Shown here: piece after piece, positions 1-5,154 of the stretch
Position numbering within the stretch: the stretch's first letter is position 1
Layout: each line of letters begins with the position of its first letter
Source of the DNA: JBAZOJ01 sp041648755
GTDB taxonomy: Bacteria; Planctomycetota; B143-G9
Assembly (NCBI GenBank): GCA_041648755.1
Contig: JBAZOJ010000248.1
Location: 1 to 5,154 of the forward strand
Length of the DNA stretch: 5,154 nt
Direction of reading: 5' to 3'
Program-made: the position numbers and the translations under genes
Notes under the pieces: generated by a model
What the model was told of the DNA's origin: nothing
Databases searched by the model: none
The model's input: only the letters and a program-made list of their open reading frames with translations

Positions 1-174
1 ACCGTCCTCGGTGATAGAAGTGCTTTCGCCGCTATTCCCGCGGCTATGAGATACACTCCCCGCTTCCTCGAAAACAGCAAACTGCGAAGAGCCTCCCGTC
101 AGATTCTCGCTGAAGAAATAAACCTGCGAATCCCCGTTTTCGGAAGACTCCCGGATTTGTTAGGGCGGGAGTAA
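1..174 (+). CDS. Possible 3' end of a plus-strand gene, function unknown (partial)
   Basis: Reading frame 1 is open from the left edge to a TAA at 172-174 and gives 57 residues. The other two plus frames close early (a TGA lies near 12 in one and near 46 in the other). The visible tail runs TVLGDRSAFAAIPAAMRYTP, then a basic amphipathic stretch with many Arg and Lys, and ends in GRLPDLLGRE. I do not recognise it. The basic C-terminal helix is reminiscent of tails seen on some glycosyltransferases, but that is a guess. Two things favour a real gene: the open frame and the terminator-like hairpin starting 36 bases after the stop. Against it, 57 open codons at this GC content could arise by chance, and the third-position GC preference is only moderate. 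If real, it converges on the minus-strand lipoprotein gene. Confidence 0.4.
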   Translation, partial: TVLGDRSAFAAIPAAMRYTPRFLENSKLRRASRQILAEEINLRIPVFGRLPDLLGRE

Positions 175-209
175 CCTCCTCCTCTCCTTTCCCGAAGACG
201 GCATCGCAA

Positions 210-241
210 ACCGGCGGCCTATGGCCGCCGGTCGACCTTTT
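210..241 (+). terminator. Hairpin terminator-like element
   Basis: A perfect 10-bp stem (210-219 with 223-232, core ccggcggcc / ggccgccgg) closes a three-base loop. It is followed by tcgacc and then a run of four T at 238-241. The stem is very stable, but the T run is short and starts six bases after the stem, so it is not a textbook intrinsic terminator. Its position 36 bases after the TAA at 172-174 suits termination of the gene entering from the left. A simple palindrome inside the repeat-rich intergenic region is the alternative. Confidence 0.5.
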
Positions 242-353
242 GGTCGCGGCTATCCCCTGCGTGAACTCCTTACCGAAGCGGGCGGATCCTCCTAAGGCGG
301 ACCCAAAGCGGCCTCGTTGAAGCGGTCTCGGTGAACAAGACTACGTAAAGAAC

Positions 354-406
354 GGCCTTGCAGGCCAATGCCACGCGGGTGCGTGGCGCTCCCGGGGGAC
401 TGGCCT
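354..406. repeat. Nested inverted repeats (cruciform or structured RNA potential)
   Basis: Several perfect stems lie together. The arms ggcct / aggcc are at 354-358 and 362-366. The arms gccacgc / gcgtggc are at 370-376 and 381-387 with a four-base loop. An outer pair, aggcca at 362-367 and tggcct at 401-406, encloses the second hairpin. The first and outer stems share bases and therefore exclude each other, so two alternative folds are possible. No plus-strand gene follows that such a structure could control. It may be a repeat element or a 3' processing site. Confidence 0.4.
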
Positions 407-558
407 TCCGATTGCTTTAGGTTTCCTCTGAACCCATTATGGCCTGTCCTGAGCATCGATACTCAGATTCCGGTCCCCTTCGCGCACTTGATGTCCTGGT
501 TGTTGGTTTCTCTTGCTTCTACGGAACGGCCGCGCAAACAAATATTTGCTTCTTAATC

Positions 559-577
559 GCGCCTTCGCGCCTTCGCG
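559..577. repeat. Tandem octamer gcgccttc (two full copies plus gcg)
   Basis: Two exact head-to-tail copies of gcgccttc lie at 559-566 and 567-574, followed by the first three bases of a third. This is the left octamer array of the composite repeat block. Confidence 0.7.
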
Positions 578-602
578 TGAGACCCTCTTCGCCTTGTCCG
601 CC

Positions 603-626
603 CTCCGCGTCTCCGCGCCTCCGCGT
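603..626. repeat. Tandem octamer ctccgcg(t/c), three copies
   Basis: Three consecutive octamers lie at 603-610 (ctccgcgt), 611-618 (ctccgcgc) and 619-626 (ctccgcgt). The next eight bases (ctgccgcc) look like a degenerate fourth copy. On the minus strand the array reads acgcggag-gcgcggag-acgcggag. Confidence 0.75.
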
Positions 627-706
627 CTGCCGCCGCTGTTTGCAGCGGTGGATGACCCTGTGGGTGAGAATGGCTTTGTCTTCGGTTCTCTTTGTCTCAC
701 AGGGCT

Positions 707-726
707 TCGCCGACGAAGCGTTCGTG
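707..726 (+). repeat. 20-bp repeat unit, copy A
   Basis: The unit is tcgccgacgaagcgttcgtg. It differs from the three-copy consensus (tcgccgacgaagcggtcgtg) at one position. Its left part also forms a gcttcg / cgaagc hairpin together with bases 704-706. Confidence 0.6.
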
Positions 727-745
727 TGGTTCGTGTATTTGGCTC

Positions 746-765
746 TCGCCGCCGAAGCGGTCGTG
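746..765 (+). repeat. 20-bp repeat unit, copy B
   Basis: The unit is tcgccgccgaagcggtcgtg and differs from the consensus at one position. It starts 39 bases after copy A and is followed by gtaaaa, similar to the ataaac that follows copy C. Confidence 0.6.
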
Positions 766-856
766 GTAAAAATGGTTTACGCTTTGGCCTCGCAAGGCTC
801 ATCTTCTTCGATCGGTTCGCGTGCATTGGCGTTTATTGGCTCGTGCTTCCAGCGCC

Positions 857-876
857 TCGCCGACGAAGCGGTCGCG
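857..876 (+). repeat. 20-bp repeat unit, copy C
   Basis: The unit is tcgccgacgaagcggtcgcg and differs from the consensus at one position. It lies 24 bases before the stop codon of the lipoprotein gene. A more degenerate relative, with gaagcggtctcgg in common form, occurs far to the left at about 311-335. Confidence 0.6.
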
Positions 877-899
877 GATAAACTCTTCTGGCTTCGGCC

Positions 900-2168
900 C
901 TACATTCCTTCCGGCAACGGCGTCAGTTTCTCGTTGTTGTTCTCGTTGTCCGGGTACGTCTCCAAAACCCACGAGCCCCATAGTTCATCAACCTGGTCGG
1001 GCGTCTTGTCCAGAACCGCCTTGAACAAGGCCTCTTGGGCAACCTTGGGGTACCCCTTTTTGCACTGTACAACCAGCGGGCCCACGACCTTTCTGCTGTA
1101 GCCGTTCAGCATCCAGTCCAGGATGCAGATCCCCTTGATGCGGTGCCAGCCGGTCATGTCGGCGACCCTGTTGTCGATAAAGGAAGAAAGGGGCGGATTG
1201 TCCTTGCTCTTTCCCTTGACCTGCATCTTCATCCCAGACTTGATTCTGCGCTTCGGGCATCCTACATTCTTGTCGAAGTCCCCCACGCAGACCATGGCCA
1301 GTTCGCCGCAAACCTCGTACTCGACCCATTGCGCAAAGGCCTCACGTAACCATGGCGGGAATGACATCACGATCCCGCCGTAGTCATCGCAGACCAGGTG
1401 GGCGATGGCATGCACCAATTTGTGATGCAGATACATGTCGTCATTTGCATCGTGTGTGGAATACAAAAGGCCGTCAACCGATGCACCGGCAGGCTGTGCA
1501 GAATGGCAGAAGGCTTGCGACGCTGCGTTCTGTTCGCCAACCGACTGCCACACCATCAACAGGAACTTGTCGGTGACGGTCGGCTTGTAGTCGCCCGTGA
1601 AGTCAAGCAACTTCATGCATGTCGCAAAAGCCTCTTCGATGCGTTGCGCATACAGGTGCATTGCCTGATGGGAATCGAAGGTCAACGTCTTTGCCGCCCC
1701 ATTGGATGAGAGCCTGACCTTGCGGGGCTTTATGGTCGAGGCAAAACGGAAGTGGGCCGTTTCCACGTGCCACGCCTTCACGCCAGCAGTTTTGCCGTTG
1801 TCGGAAAACACCTTTCCCTCAACCGCCGCGCGGCGCGAATCCACCCAGGATTTTCTTTCGGTGAAGAGCCGCTTGAACTCCTCTGCCAATTCTGCCTTGT
1901 GCGGTGAAATGCAGTCTTTGTTCGGGCAGGGCATCCAGCCGAGCCCCCAGCAGCCCTTGGGGCACTCATAGCAGCACGAGCACTGGAACGCAGGCGCCTT
2001 AGCGTCCTTATGGATCCGGCATTCGACCTTGCCTGAGTTGCCGCATGTCGGGCAGCCGCGCTCTTCACCCAGCGCAGGGCCGCAGGCTGCGACCAGAAGG
2101 CTGACAGCCAGCACAGCCACTGCCATTGCGCTCAGCGGGAATCGGGTGAATGCTCTACCGACGGGCAT
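900..2168 (-). CDS. Predicted lipoprotein: Cys-rich zinc-ribbon-like module plus inactive gluzincin-like peptidase domain
   Basis: The product has 422 residues. The ATG at 2168 is chosen over one 12 codons upstream because AAAGGAAG lies just before it and a clean signal peptide begins there. Residues 1-28 are a basic start plus a hydrophobic core ending in the lipobox VAAC, with Cys29 the likely lipidated residue. Residues 39-90 hold ten cysteines and two histidines (CPTCGNSGKVEC, then CSCC, ECPKGC and CPNKDC), like the DnaJ-type or rubredoxin-like zinc modules. Residues 250-285 look like a gluzincin metallopeptidase site: HAIAH at 253-257, then PPWLREAFAQWVEYE with Glu276 in the third zinc-ligand place 19 residues on. 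The catalytic Glu of HExxH is Ala254 (codon GCC), so peptidase activity is doubtful although zinc could still bind. The role is unknown; a scaffold or binding protein on the periplasmic side of a membrane is a guess. Coding frame and export are well supported, the fold assignment moderately. Confidence 0.88.
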   Translation of the reverse strand: MPVGRAFTRFPLSAMAVAVLAVSLLVAACGPALGEERGCPTCGNSGKVECRIHKDAKAPAFQCSCCYECPKGCWGLGWMPCPNKDCISPHKAELAEEFKRLFTERKSWVDSRRAAVEGKVFSDNGKTAGVKAWHVETAHFRFASTIKPRKVRLSSNGAAKTLTFDSHQAMHLYAQRIEEAFATCMKLLDFTGDYKPTVTDKFLLMVWQSVGEQNAASQAFCHSAQPAGASVDGLLYSTHDANDDMYLHHKLVHAIAHLVCDDYGGIVMSFPPWLREAFAQWVEYEVCGELAMVCVGDFDKNVGCPKRRIKSGMKMQVKGKSKDNPPLSSFIDNRVADMTGWHRIKGICILDWMLNGYSRKVVGPLVVQCKKGYPKVAQEALFKAVLDKTPDQVDELWGSWVLETYPDNENNNEKLTPLPEGM

Positions 2169-2466
2169 GTCTTCCTTTCTGGGGCTCGCGGAATGGTAGC
2201 GCAATGCCTTGATGGGTCAGCACTCCGAGGAGGGAAGCTACCGGCCTTCCCCGAAGACCACCACCTTGAAAGCTGTCCGTTATCGGGACGCGCGGAGGGT
2301 CGACGAAGGTAGAAGGACTGCAGCCCACTGGAATGCGGTGCCGCTCAGGCAAATCTACTGCAATCCCAGATGCGTCTGAGGTCGACCGCAGAGTCTGTGG
2401 CTAAGAAGGCCATCGAGCTACCTGATGCAGTTCAGCGAGCCGTTCGAGGTGAGGCCATCCTCTCAC
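2169..2466. other. Intergenic region between LRR gene and lipoprotein gene
   Basis: The 298 bases between two co-oriented minus-strand genes are long enough for a separate promoter, but I find no convincing -35/-10 pair. A hairpin gggaag / cttccc (2232-2237 with 2246-2251, eight-base loop) lies in the 5' leader of the lipoprotein gene. A longer, weak inverted repeat (gaggcca 2451-2457, tggcctc 2482-2488) straddles the LRR stop codon and lacks a T run, so it is not called a terminator. A minus-strand open frame across 2155-2352 overlaps the lipoprotein signal-peptide region out of frame and looks spurious. No tRNA or other RNA gene was recognised. Confidence 0.6.
2171..2178 (-). promoter_or_regulatory. 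Ribosome binding site of the lipoprotein gene
   Basis: The minus strand reads AAAGGAAG, with its AGGA core four bases before the ATG at 2168-2166. This site decides the start, since the ATG further upstream at 2204 has no comparable signal and would add 12 residues ahead of the signal peptide. Confidence 0.65.
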
Positions 2467-2498
2467 TCACGGAACTTGAATTGGCCTCCAGTGCTTGA
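2370..2498 (+). CDS. Possible small ORF, 42 residues, unknown (weak)
   Basis: An ATG-to-TGA frame on the plus strand reads MRLRSTAESVAKKAIELPDA, then a helical, charged stretch with AILSLTELELASS at the end. The composition looks protein-like, and the 'AIELPDAVQRA' stretch loosely recalls short antitoxins of the addiction-module type (pattern ALxLPxxxRxxLAxxLL). However, it is truncated compared with that family and has no clear ribosome binding site. The frame is open upstream to about 2313, with no earlier start seen. Its last 32 bases overlap the 3' end of the LRR gene on the opposite strand. It may be a gene remnant or chance. Confidence 0.2.
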   Translation: MRLRSTAESVAKKAIELPDAVQRAVRGEAILSLTELELASSA

Positions 2499-4464
2499 AA
2501 TGTCTGATGCGGGGAAGGAATGGCACGCCTTTTAAGTAGAAGAAGCCGCTGACCGTCCCGTCTCCGCGAAGGACATCCTTGTCCACGGTGGCTCTAAGCT
2601 GTTCGATATCCTCGCAATCAAGCGATATGCTCTCCAAACCGCCTCCACCAACGGCAAGGCTGCCGTCCAGAAATGCAAACCTGCCGTTGTCCAGAGATGT
2701 GGGAATGGCAAGGAAAGCGAACTGCGCTCCATCAGCGACCTCGGGGCTGCTGGCATCGGAAAAGTACGTGAACTGGTAGCCATAGTAGCTGTTCTTCCCC
2801 AACGGAGTCCACTTCGTCGGCGGAAACTGCCCGCTTCCTGGGAAAGTGTTTGGAAGATCCTTATGCTGCTCGATCAGGTGATACGCAAGCTCGCCGCCCA
2901 TCATGGAAACCAAGGATTCGTGCATTTCCCTGAGTCTGGCGAACGAGGGAGCGAACTGAGTCAACTTCTGCAAGGAAGAGAGCTTTCCCACACCCTCTGA
3001 CGTCAGCAACTCGGCGGGTGACAGCGCCACATCCTCAAGTTCTGTGAGTTTGGAGAGAACTTCGAGGAACAAATCGTCGATAACGCCTTCTTGTGCATCC
3101 CATATCCTGAGATGCCTCAGCTTCGTCAACTTGGCGAAGAGCGCCAGGCCTGCTTTGCTCAGGCCGACGGCGTGGGCTATATCGAGATCCGATAGAGCAT
3201 TGAGAGCCGACACGCATTTCATCTGATCGTCGTCAAATTCGCCAGAGAGCAGGAGGTGTTCCAGCTTGGGTCGCTCCGTCGAAAGGACTTCAGCCCCCTC
3301 CTTCGTCAGGCGGTCTTGAAGCGACAGGTGCTTGAGGCCGGGCAGGGCAGCGATGAATCTGGCCTCTTGCTCTCCCACCTCTCCAGAGACGTCAAGAGAA
3401 CTCAGAGCCTCCATTTTGCCAGCCGATTCCACATCGGCTTTTCGGAGCACCCCAGCGTCTATCCCCAACCATTTCAATTTGCGACAGTTCTTCAGCGTCC
3501 GCAGATCGACTCCGCTGCATCGCCCTATACCCAGCCATTCGAGCCTGCCAAGCGATCCCAGAAGCGAGAGAGAGACCTCGTCGAACTGAGAGCCCACCAA
3601 GTCGATCGAGAACAGTTCCGGCAATTTCGCGCACGCGGAGAGCAGCTTCTCCGGGGAGCCGGTGCATGTGACATCCACAACGCAAAGGCCGTTCATGCCC
3701 GTCAGGATCTTTTCGAAAGCTGCTGTGATGAAAGGGGAAGAAAGGCTGATGTACTTCAACTTCGCGAGCGGTTCTAAGAGTAGAACATCCTCGTCGGTAA
3801 ACCTGCCTGAAAGAGTGAGCTTCTCTAGATTCGGCAAAGAAGAAAGGACTTTAAAGCCCGTCCACAAGGGCGGGATCGACCTGCACGCGATCTCCACAAC
3901 CGCGTTATTTCCGCGTAACATCGCGAATTGCTGATCGGCAAAGAAGCACTCGCTGATTTCCAGCTTGGCCAAGGACTTCGACCTGTTGAGCCTCTCAAGT
4001 GCCGGGGCTTCGAACTCGCAGGATGAGAATGAGATCCGACTGAGGGATCCGCAACCATCGAGCCGAGCAAGCCAGTCCTCCCGCACAAAGACCGAGGAGA
4101 AGCGAATGCTCTCGAGCCAACTCAGAGACCCGATGACGTCCAGATCCTCTTTCGTCAAGCGATAGCCGATAGTTAGGACATTGACCCGCCTTCCAACTAT
4201 GTGTTCTTTGAGTTCCGCAAGATGGGTAGCCTGAGGACCACGCAGACTGACGCTCCATTTCCATCGCGCAGGAATTACAACGTTTCGCCCGGAAAGCACC
4301 GGGCAATCGTACACGACCTTTTCGTTCTCGGTACTCCCCCAAGCCACGACATCCACCTGGCCACGCGGGTTGAAGATGTAATCCCGCGAGACCTCCTCAG
4401 AGATACACCAGGAAGCACCGCAGAGCAGACCCAGTACTATGACGCTCAAAGCTCCGTAGCGCAT
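2467..4464 (-). CDS. Exported leucine-rich-repeat protein with a distinct C-terminal domain
   Basis: The product has 665 residues. The start is the ATG at 4464. It sits one base after the upstream stop, has AGGCGG four bases before it, and directly begins a signal peptide (MRYGALSVIVLGLLCGASWC). An ATG 27 codons earlier would overlap the upstream gene by about 80 bases and bury the signal peptide, so it is rejected. Cleavage is probably by signal peptidase I near residue 20-23; the cysteines there lack a good lipobox. Residues about 95-505 are irregular LRRs of the bacterial kind, with units such as LPNLEKLTLSGRFTDEDVLL, LPGLKHLSLQDRLTKEGAEV and LTKLRHLRIWDA. The repeats form a solenoid used for protein binding; the partner is unknown. 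Residues about 540-610 (YYGYQFTYFSD, then AFLAIPTSL, RFAFLDGSL and a Gly4 run) form a separate domain. It resembles C-terminal regions of some planctomycete and acidobacterial exported or pseudopilin-like proteins; this is tentative. Confidence 0.9.
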   Translation of the reverse strand: MRYGALSVIVLGLLCGASWCISEEVSRDYIFNPRGQVDVVAWGSTENEKVVYDCPVLSGRNVVIPARWKWSVSLRGPQATHLAELKEHIVGRRVNVLTIGYRLTKEDLDVIGSLSWLESIRFSSVFVREDWLARLDGCGSLSRISFSSCEFEAPALERLNRSKSLAKLEISECFFADQQFAMLRGNNAVVEIACRSIPPLWTGFKVLSSLPNLEKLTLSGRFTDEDVLLLEPLAKLKYISLSSPFITAAFEKILTGMNGLCVVDVTCTGSPEKLLSACAKLPELFSIDLVGSQFDEVSLSLLGSLGRLEWLGIGRCSGVDLRTLKNCRKLKWLGIDAGVLRKADVESAGKMEALSSLDVSGEVGEQEARFIAALPGLKHLSLQDRLTKEGAEVLSTERPKLEHLLLSGEFDDDQMKCVSALNALSDLDIAHAVGLSKAGLALFAKLTKLRHLRIWDAQEGVIDDLFLEVLSKLTELEDVALSPAELLTSEGVGKLSSLQKLTQFAPSFARLREMHESLVSMMGGELAYHLIEQHKDLPNTFPGSGQFPPTKWTPLGKNSYYGYQFTYFSDASSPEVADGAQFAFLAIPTSLDNGRFAFLDGSLAVGGGGLESISLDCEDIEQLRATVDKDVLRGDGTVSGFFYLKGVPFLPRIRHFKHWRPIQVP

Positions 4465-4465
4465 G

Positions 4466-5154
4466 TTACCGCCTAAGGTGGTTTGTCGGCTCACCAAGCA
4501 TGCTCGGGGAGAACTCATAATCGGACTTCGGATCCACTTTTCCATCCTTCACGCTCACTCCAGCAAATTGACAATACACCTTGTATTCGTCGTTCCTCTT
4601 AATTATCGGCATCGCAGGATTTTCCCCCTGCTTCACCCATTCGAATACTCGCACCCACATTGAGTACGACACAGTAATGTCGACACTCGCACACCCTCTC
4701 ACTTGTCCTAGGCTGTCTGCAATGACACTAAGAGAACCGATATTCTGCAGTGCATTTTCCGATCCGCATCCAGTTCCGTTTACAAATTGTGGGGGATTGG
4801 CATTTCCGTTGATCGCAGTTTTGTCCCAAGGCGTAGTGGCTTGTGTAATATATTGTGCTAAATCTTCAGGAGCATCGCCGGTACCCCACCAATATCCCTT
4901 ACAGTTATTGAACAAGTCCATGTCATTTACCCCCGCATCGAACTTGTCTGATGCACTGTTGGCTTCCGCTTGTGCGTCCTCAATAGCTCTTAAAAGCGCC
5001 TCCCCATCAGGCGACTTTTCTGGGAATAATCCGGGAAAGGTGTCCTTATAATCATTCCAAGCGGATTGAGCATTCCCTACTGTTTGCTGTGCTATCGCAA
5101 GTTCCCCTGCCAAGGTTTGTGCTCGTTTCATCAGTGACTCTGCCGTGATATCGA
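4466..5154 (-). CDS. Hypothetical protein, N-terminus outside the window (partial)
   Basis: The frame is open from the right edge to the TAA at 4468-4466 and shows 228 residues. The first in-window Met (codon at 5131) is preceded by seven more in-frame codons without a stop and has no evident ribosome binding site, so the true start is probably beyond the edge. The first 35 or so visible residues are Ala/Gln-rich and helical (LMKRAQTLAGELAIAQQTVG), suggesting a coiled coil or stalk. A globular part follows with four cysteines (visible residues 84, 129, 154, 194) and aromatic patches (KGYWWGTGD, YSMWVRVFEWV). Even cysteine number and Asn/Gly-rich loops suit an exported, disulfide-bonded protein, possibly a pilus-associated or surface protein, but I do not recognise the family. 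Sampled lines are about 45% GC against about 57% in the LRR gene. It is tightly linked to the LRR gene, which starts one base after its stop. Confidence 0.8.
   Translation of the reverse strand, partial: DITAESLMKRAQTLAGELAIAQQTVGNAQSAWNDYKDTFPGLFPEKSPDGEALLRAIEDAQAEANSASDKFDAGVNDMDLFNNCKGYWWGTGDAPEDLAQYITQATTPWDKTAINGNANPPQFVNGTGCGSENALQNIGSLSVIADSLGQVRGCASVDITVSYSMWVRVFEWVKQGENPAMPIIKRNDEYKVYCQFAGVSVKDGKVDPKSDYEFSPSMLGEPTNHLRR
4469..4474 (-). promoter_or_regulatory. Ribosome binding site of the LRR gene, inside the preceding gene's end
   Basis: The minus strand reads AGGCGG, one mismatch from AGGAGG, four bases before the ATG at 4464. It overlaps the last codons of the upstream gene, whose stop TAA is separated from the ATG by a single C. 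This arrangement favours translational coupling. Confidence 0.5.

Larger units (their letters stand above)
541..882. repeat. Composite block of dispersed GC-rich repeats
   Basis: The block is built from short modules: tandem octamers of the gcgccttc and ctccgcgt types, a 20-bp unit present three times, and a hairpin accc-tgt-gggt at 655-665 followed by tgagaatggctttg. Further small hairpins are ccgctg / cagcgg (633-638, 643-648) and gcttcg / cgaagc (704-709, 714-719). Read on the minus strand it has the 'cgcggag' and 'cacgaaccacacgaa' style known from intergenic repeats scattered through planctomycete and other bacterial genomes. That resemblance is from memory, not from a search. No transposase, CRISPR-like spacing or clear target-site duplication is visible. 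Confidence 0.6.
175..899. other. Convergent intergenic region, repeat- and hairpin-rich, no supported gene
   Basis: These 725 bases separate the end of the left plus-strand frame from the stop of the minus-strand lipoprotein gene. Long open frames exist here on both strands, for example about 439-1101 plus and 437-826 minus. Their translations are rich in Arg, Ser and Pro and low in sequence complexity, they overlap each other, and one runs into the back of the lipoprotein gene. They reflect the scarcity of stop codons in GC-rich repeats and are not genes. The left half (about 350-410) holds nested hairpins. The right half (about 541-882) is a mosaic of short GC-rich repeats. Confidence 0.75.

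Noticed and set aside
437..826. Minus-strand open frame of 129 codons, very Arg-rich
   Set aside because: It reads through the octamer arrays and 20-bp repeats. The Arg richness is a by-product of the cgcgg-type repeats.
541..882. CRISPR array
   Set aside because: The repeat copies are irregularly spaced, imperfect and of different kinds, with no uniform spacers and no cas genes.
439..1101. Plus-strand open frame of 220 codons
   Set aside because: Low-complexity translation drawn from the repeat block, and its right third is antisense to the lipoprotein gene. No ribosome binding site or recognisable domain.
2155..2352. Minus-strand open frame of 65 codons
   Set aside because: Overlaps the lipoprotein start and its ribosome binding site in another frame. 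The peptide shows no domain or signal.
2431..2466. Possible tRNA, from a gttcga-like T-loop sequence
   Set aside because: No matching T stem, acceptor stem or anticodon arm could be built on either strand.
2451..2488. Terminator for the LRR gene from gaggcca / tggcctc
   Set aside because: The loop is 24 bases long, includes the stop codon, and no T run follows on the minus strand.
3256..3777. Plus-strand open frame of 173 codons
   Set aside because: Entirely antisense to the LRR gene, whose regular repeats, signal peptide and start context are far better supported.
4465..4545. Longer start for the LRR protein at 4545
   Set aside because: It would overlap the upstream gene by about 80 bases and place 27 residues before an obvious signal peptide.
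4581..5051. Plus-strand open frame of 156 codons
   Set aside because: Antisense to the partial minus-strand gene, which is open to the window edge and coupled to the LRR gene.

Overview
The window looks like chromosomal DNA of a free-living bacterium with about 55% GC. Three things suggest Planctomycetota or a nearby lineage such as Lentisphaerota or Hydrogenedentota: large exported proteins of unknown function, a planctomycete-style leucine-rich-repeat (LRR) protein, and long non-coding stretches full of GC-rich dispersed repeats of the 'cgcggag / ccttcgcg' type. This placement is inference. No marker gene is present and I cannot run a search.

Layout. Positions 1-174 hold a possible 3' end of a plus-strand gene, followed by a strong GC hairpin with a short T run (210-241) that fits a terminator. 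Positions 175-899 hold no convincing gene. This is a convergent intergenic region made of hairpins, tandem 8-mers and three copies of a 20-bp repeat. Positions 900-2168 (minus) encode a predicted lipoprotein with a cysteine-rich zinc-ribbon-like N-terminal part and a gluzincin-like peptidase fold whose HExxH motif is changed to HAIAH, so it is probably a pseudo-peptidase. Positions 2169-2466 are intergenic, with one weak small ORF. Positions 2467-4464 (minus) encode an exported LRR protein of 665 residues with a separate non-LRR C-terminal domain. Positions 4466-5154 (minus) hold the 3' part of another gene of unknown function that runs off the right edge. Its stop codon lies one base from the LRR start codon, so the two are almost certainly co-transcribed.

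How the genes relate. The LRR gene and the partial gene upstream of it form a translationally coupled pair. The lipoprotein gene lies downstream on the same strand after a gap of about 300 bases, has its own good ribosome binding site, and may be a separate unit. The LRR protein and the lipoprotein are both predicted to leave the cytoplasm, so the cluster points to cell-envelope or periplasmic functions, but no pathway can be named. The most notable points are the lost catalytic glutamate in an otherwise recognisable metallopeptidase site, the Cys-rich module fused to it, the two-part LRR protein, and the composite repeat block between convergent genes.
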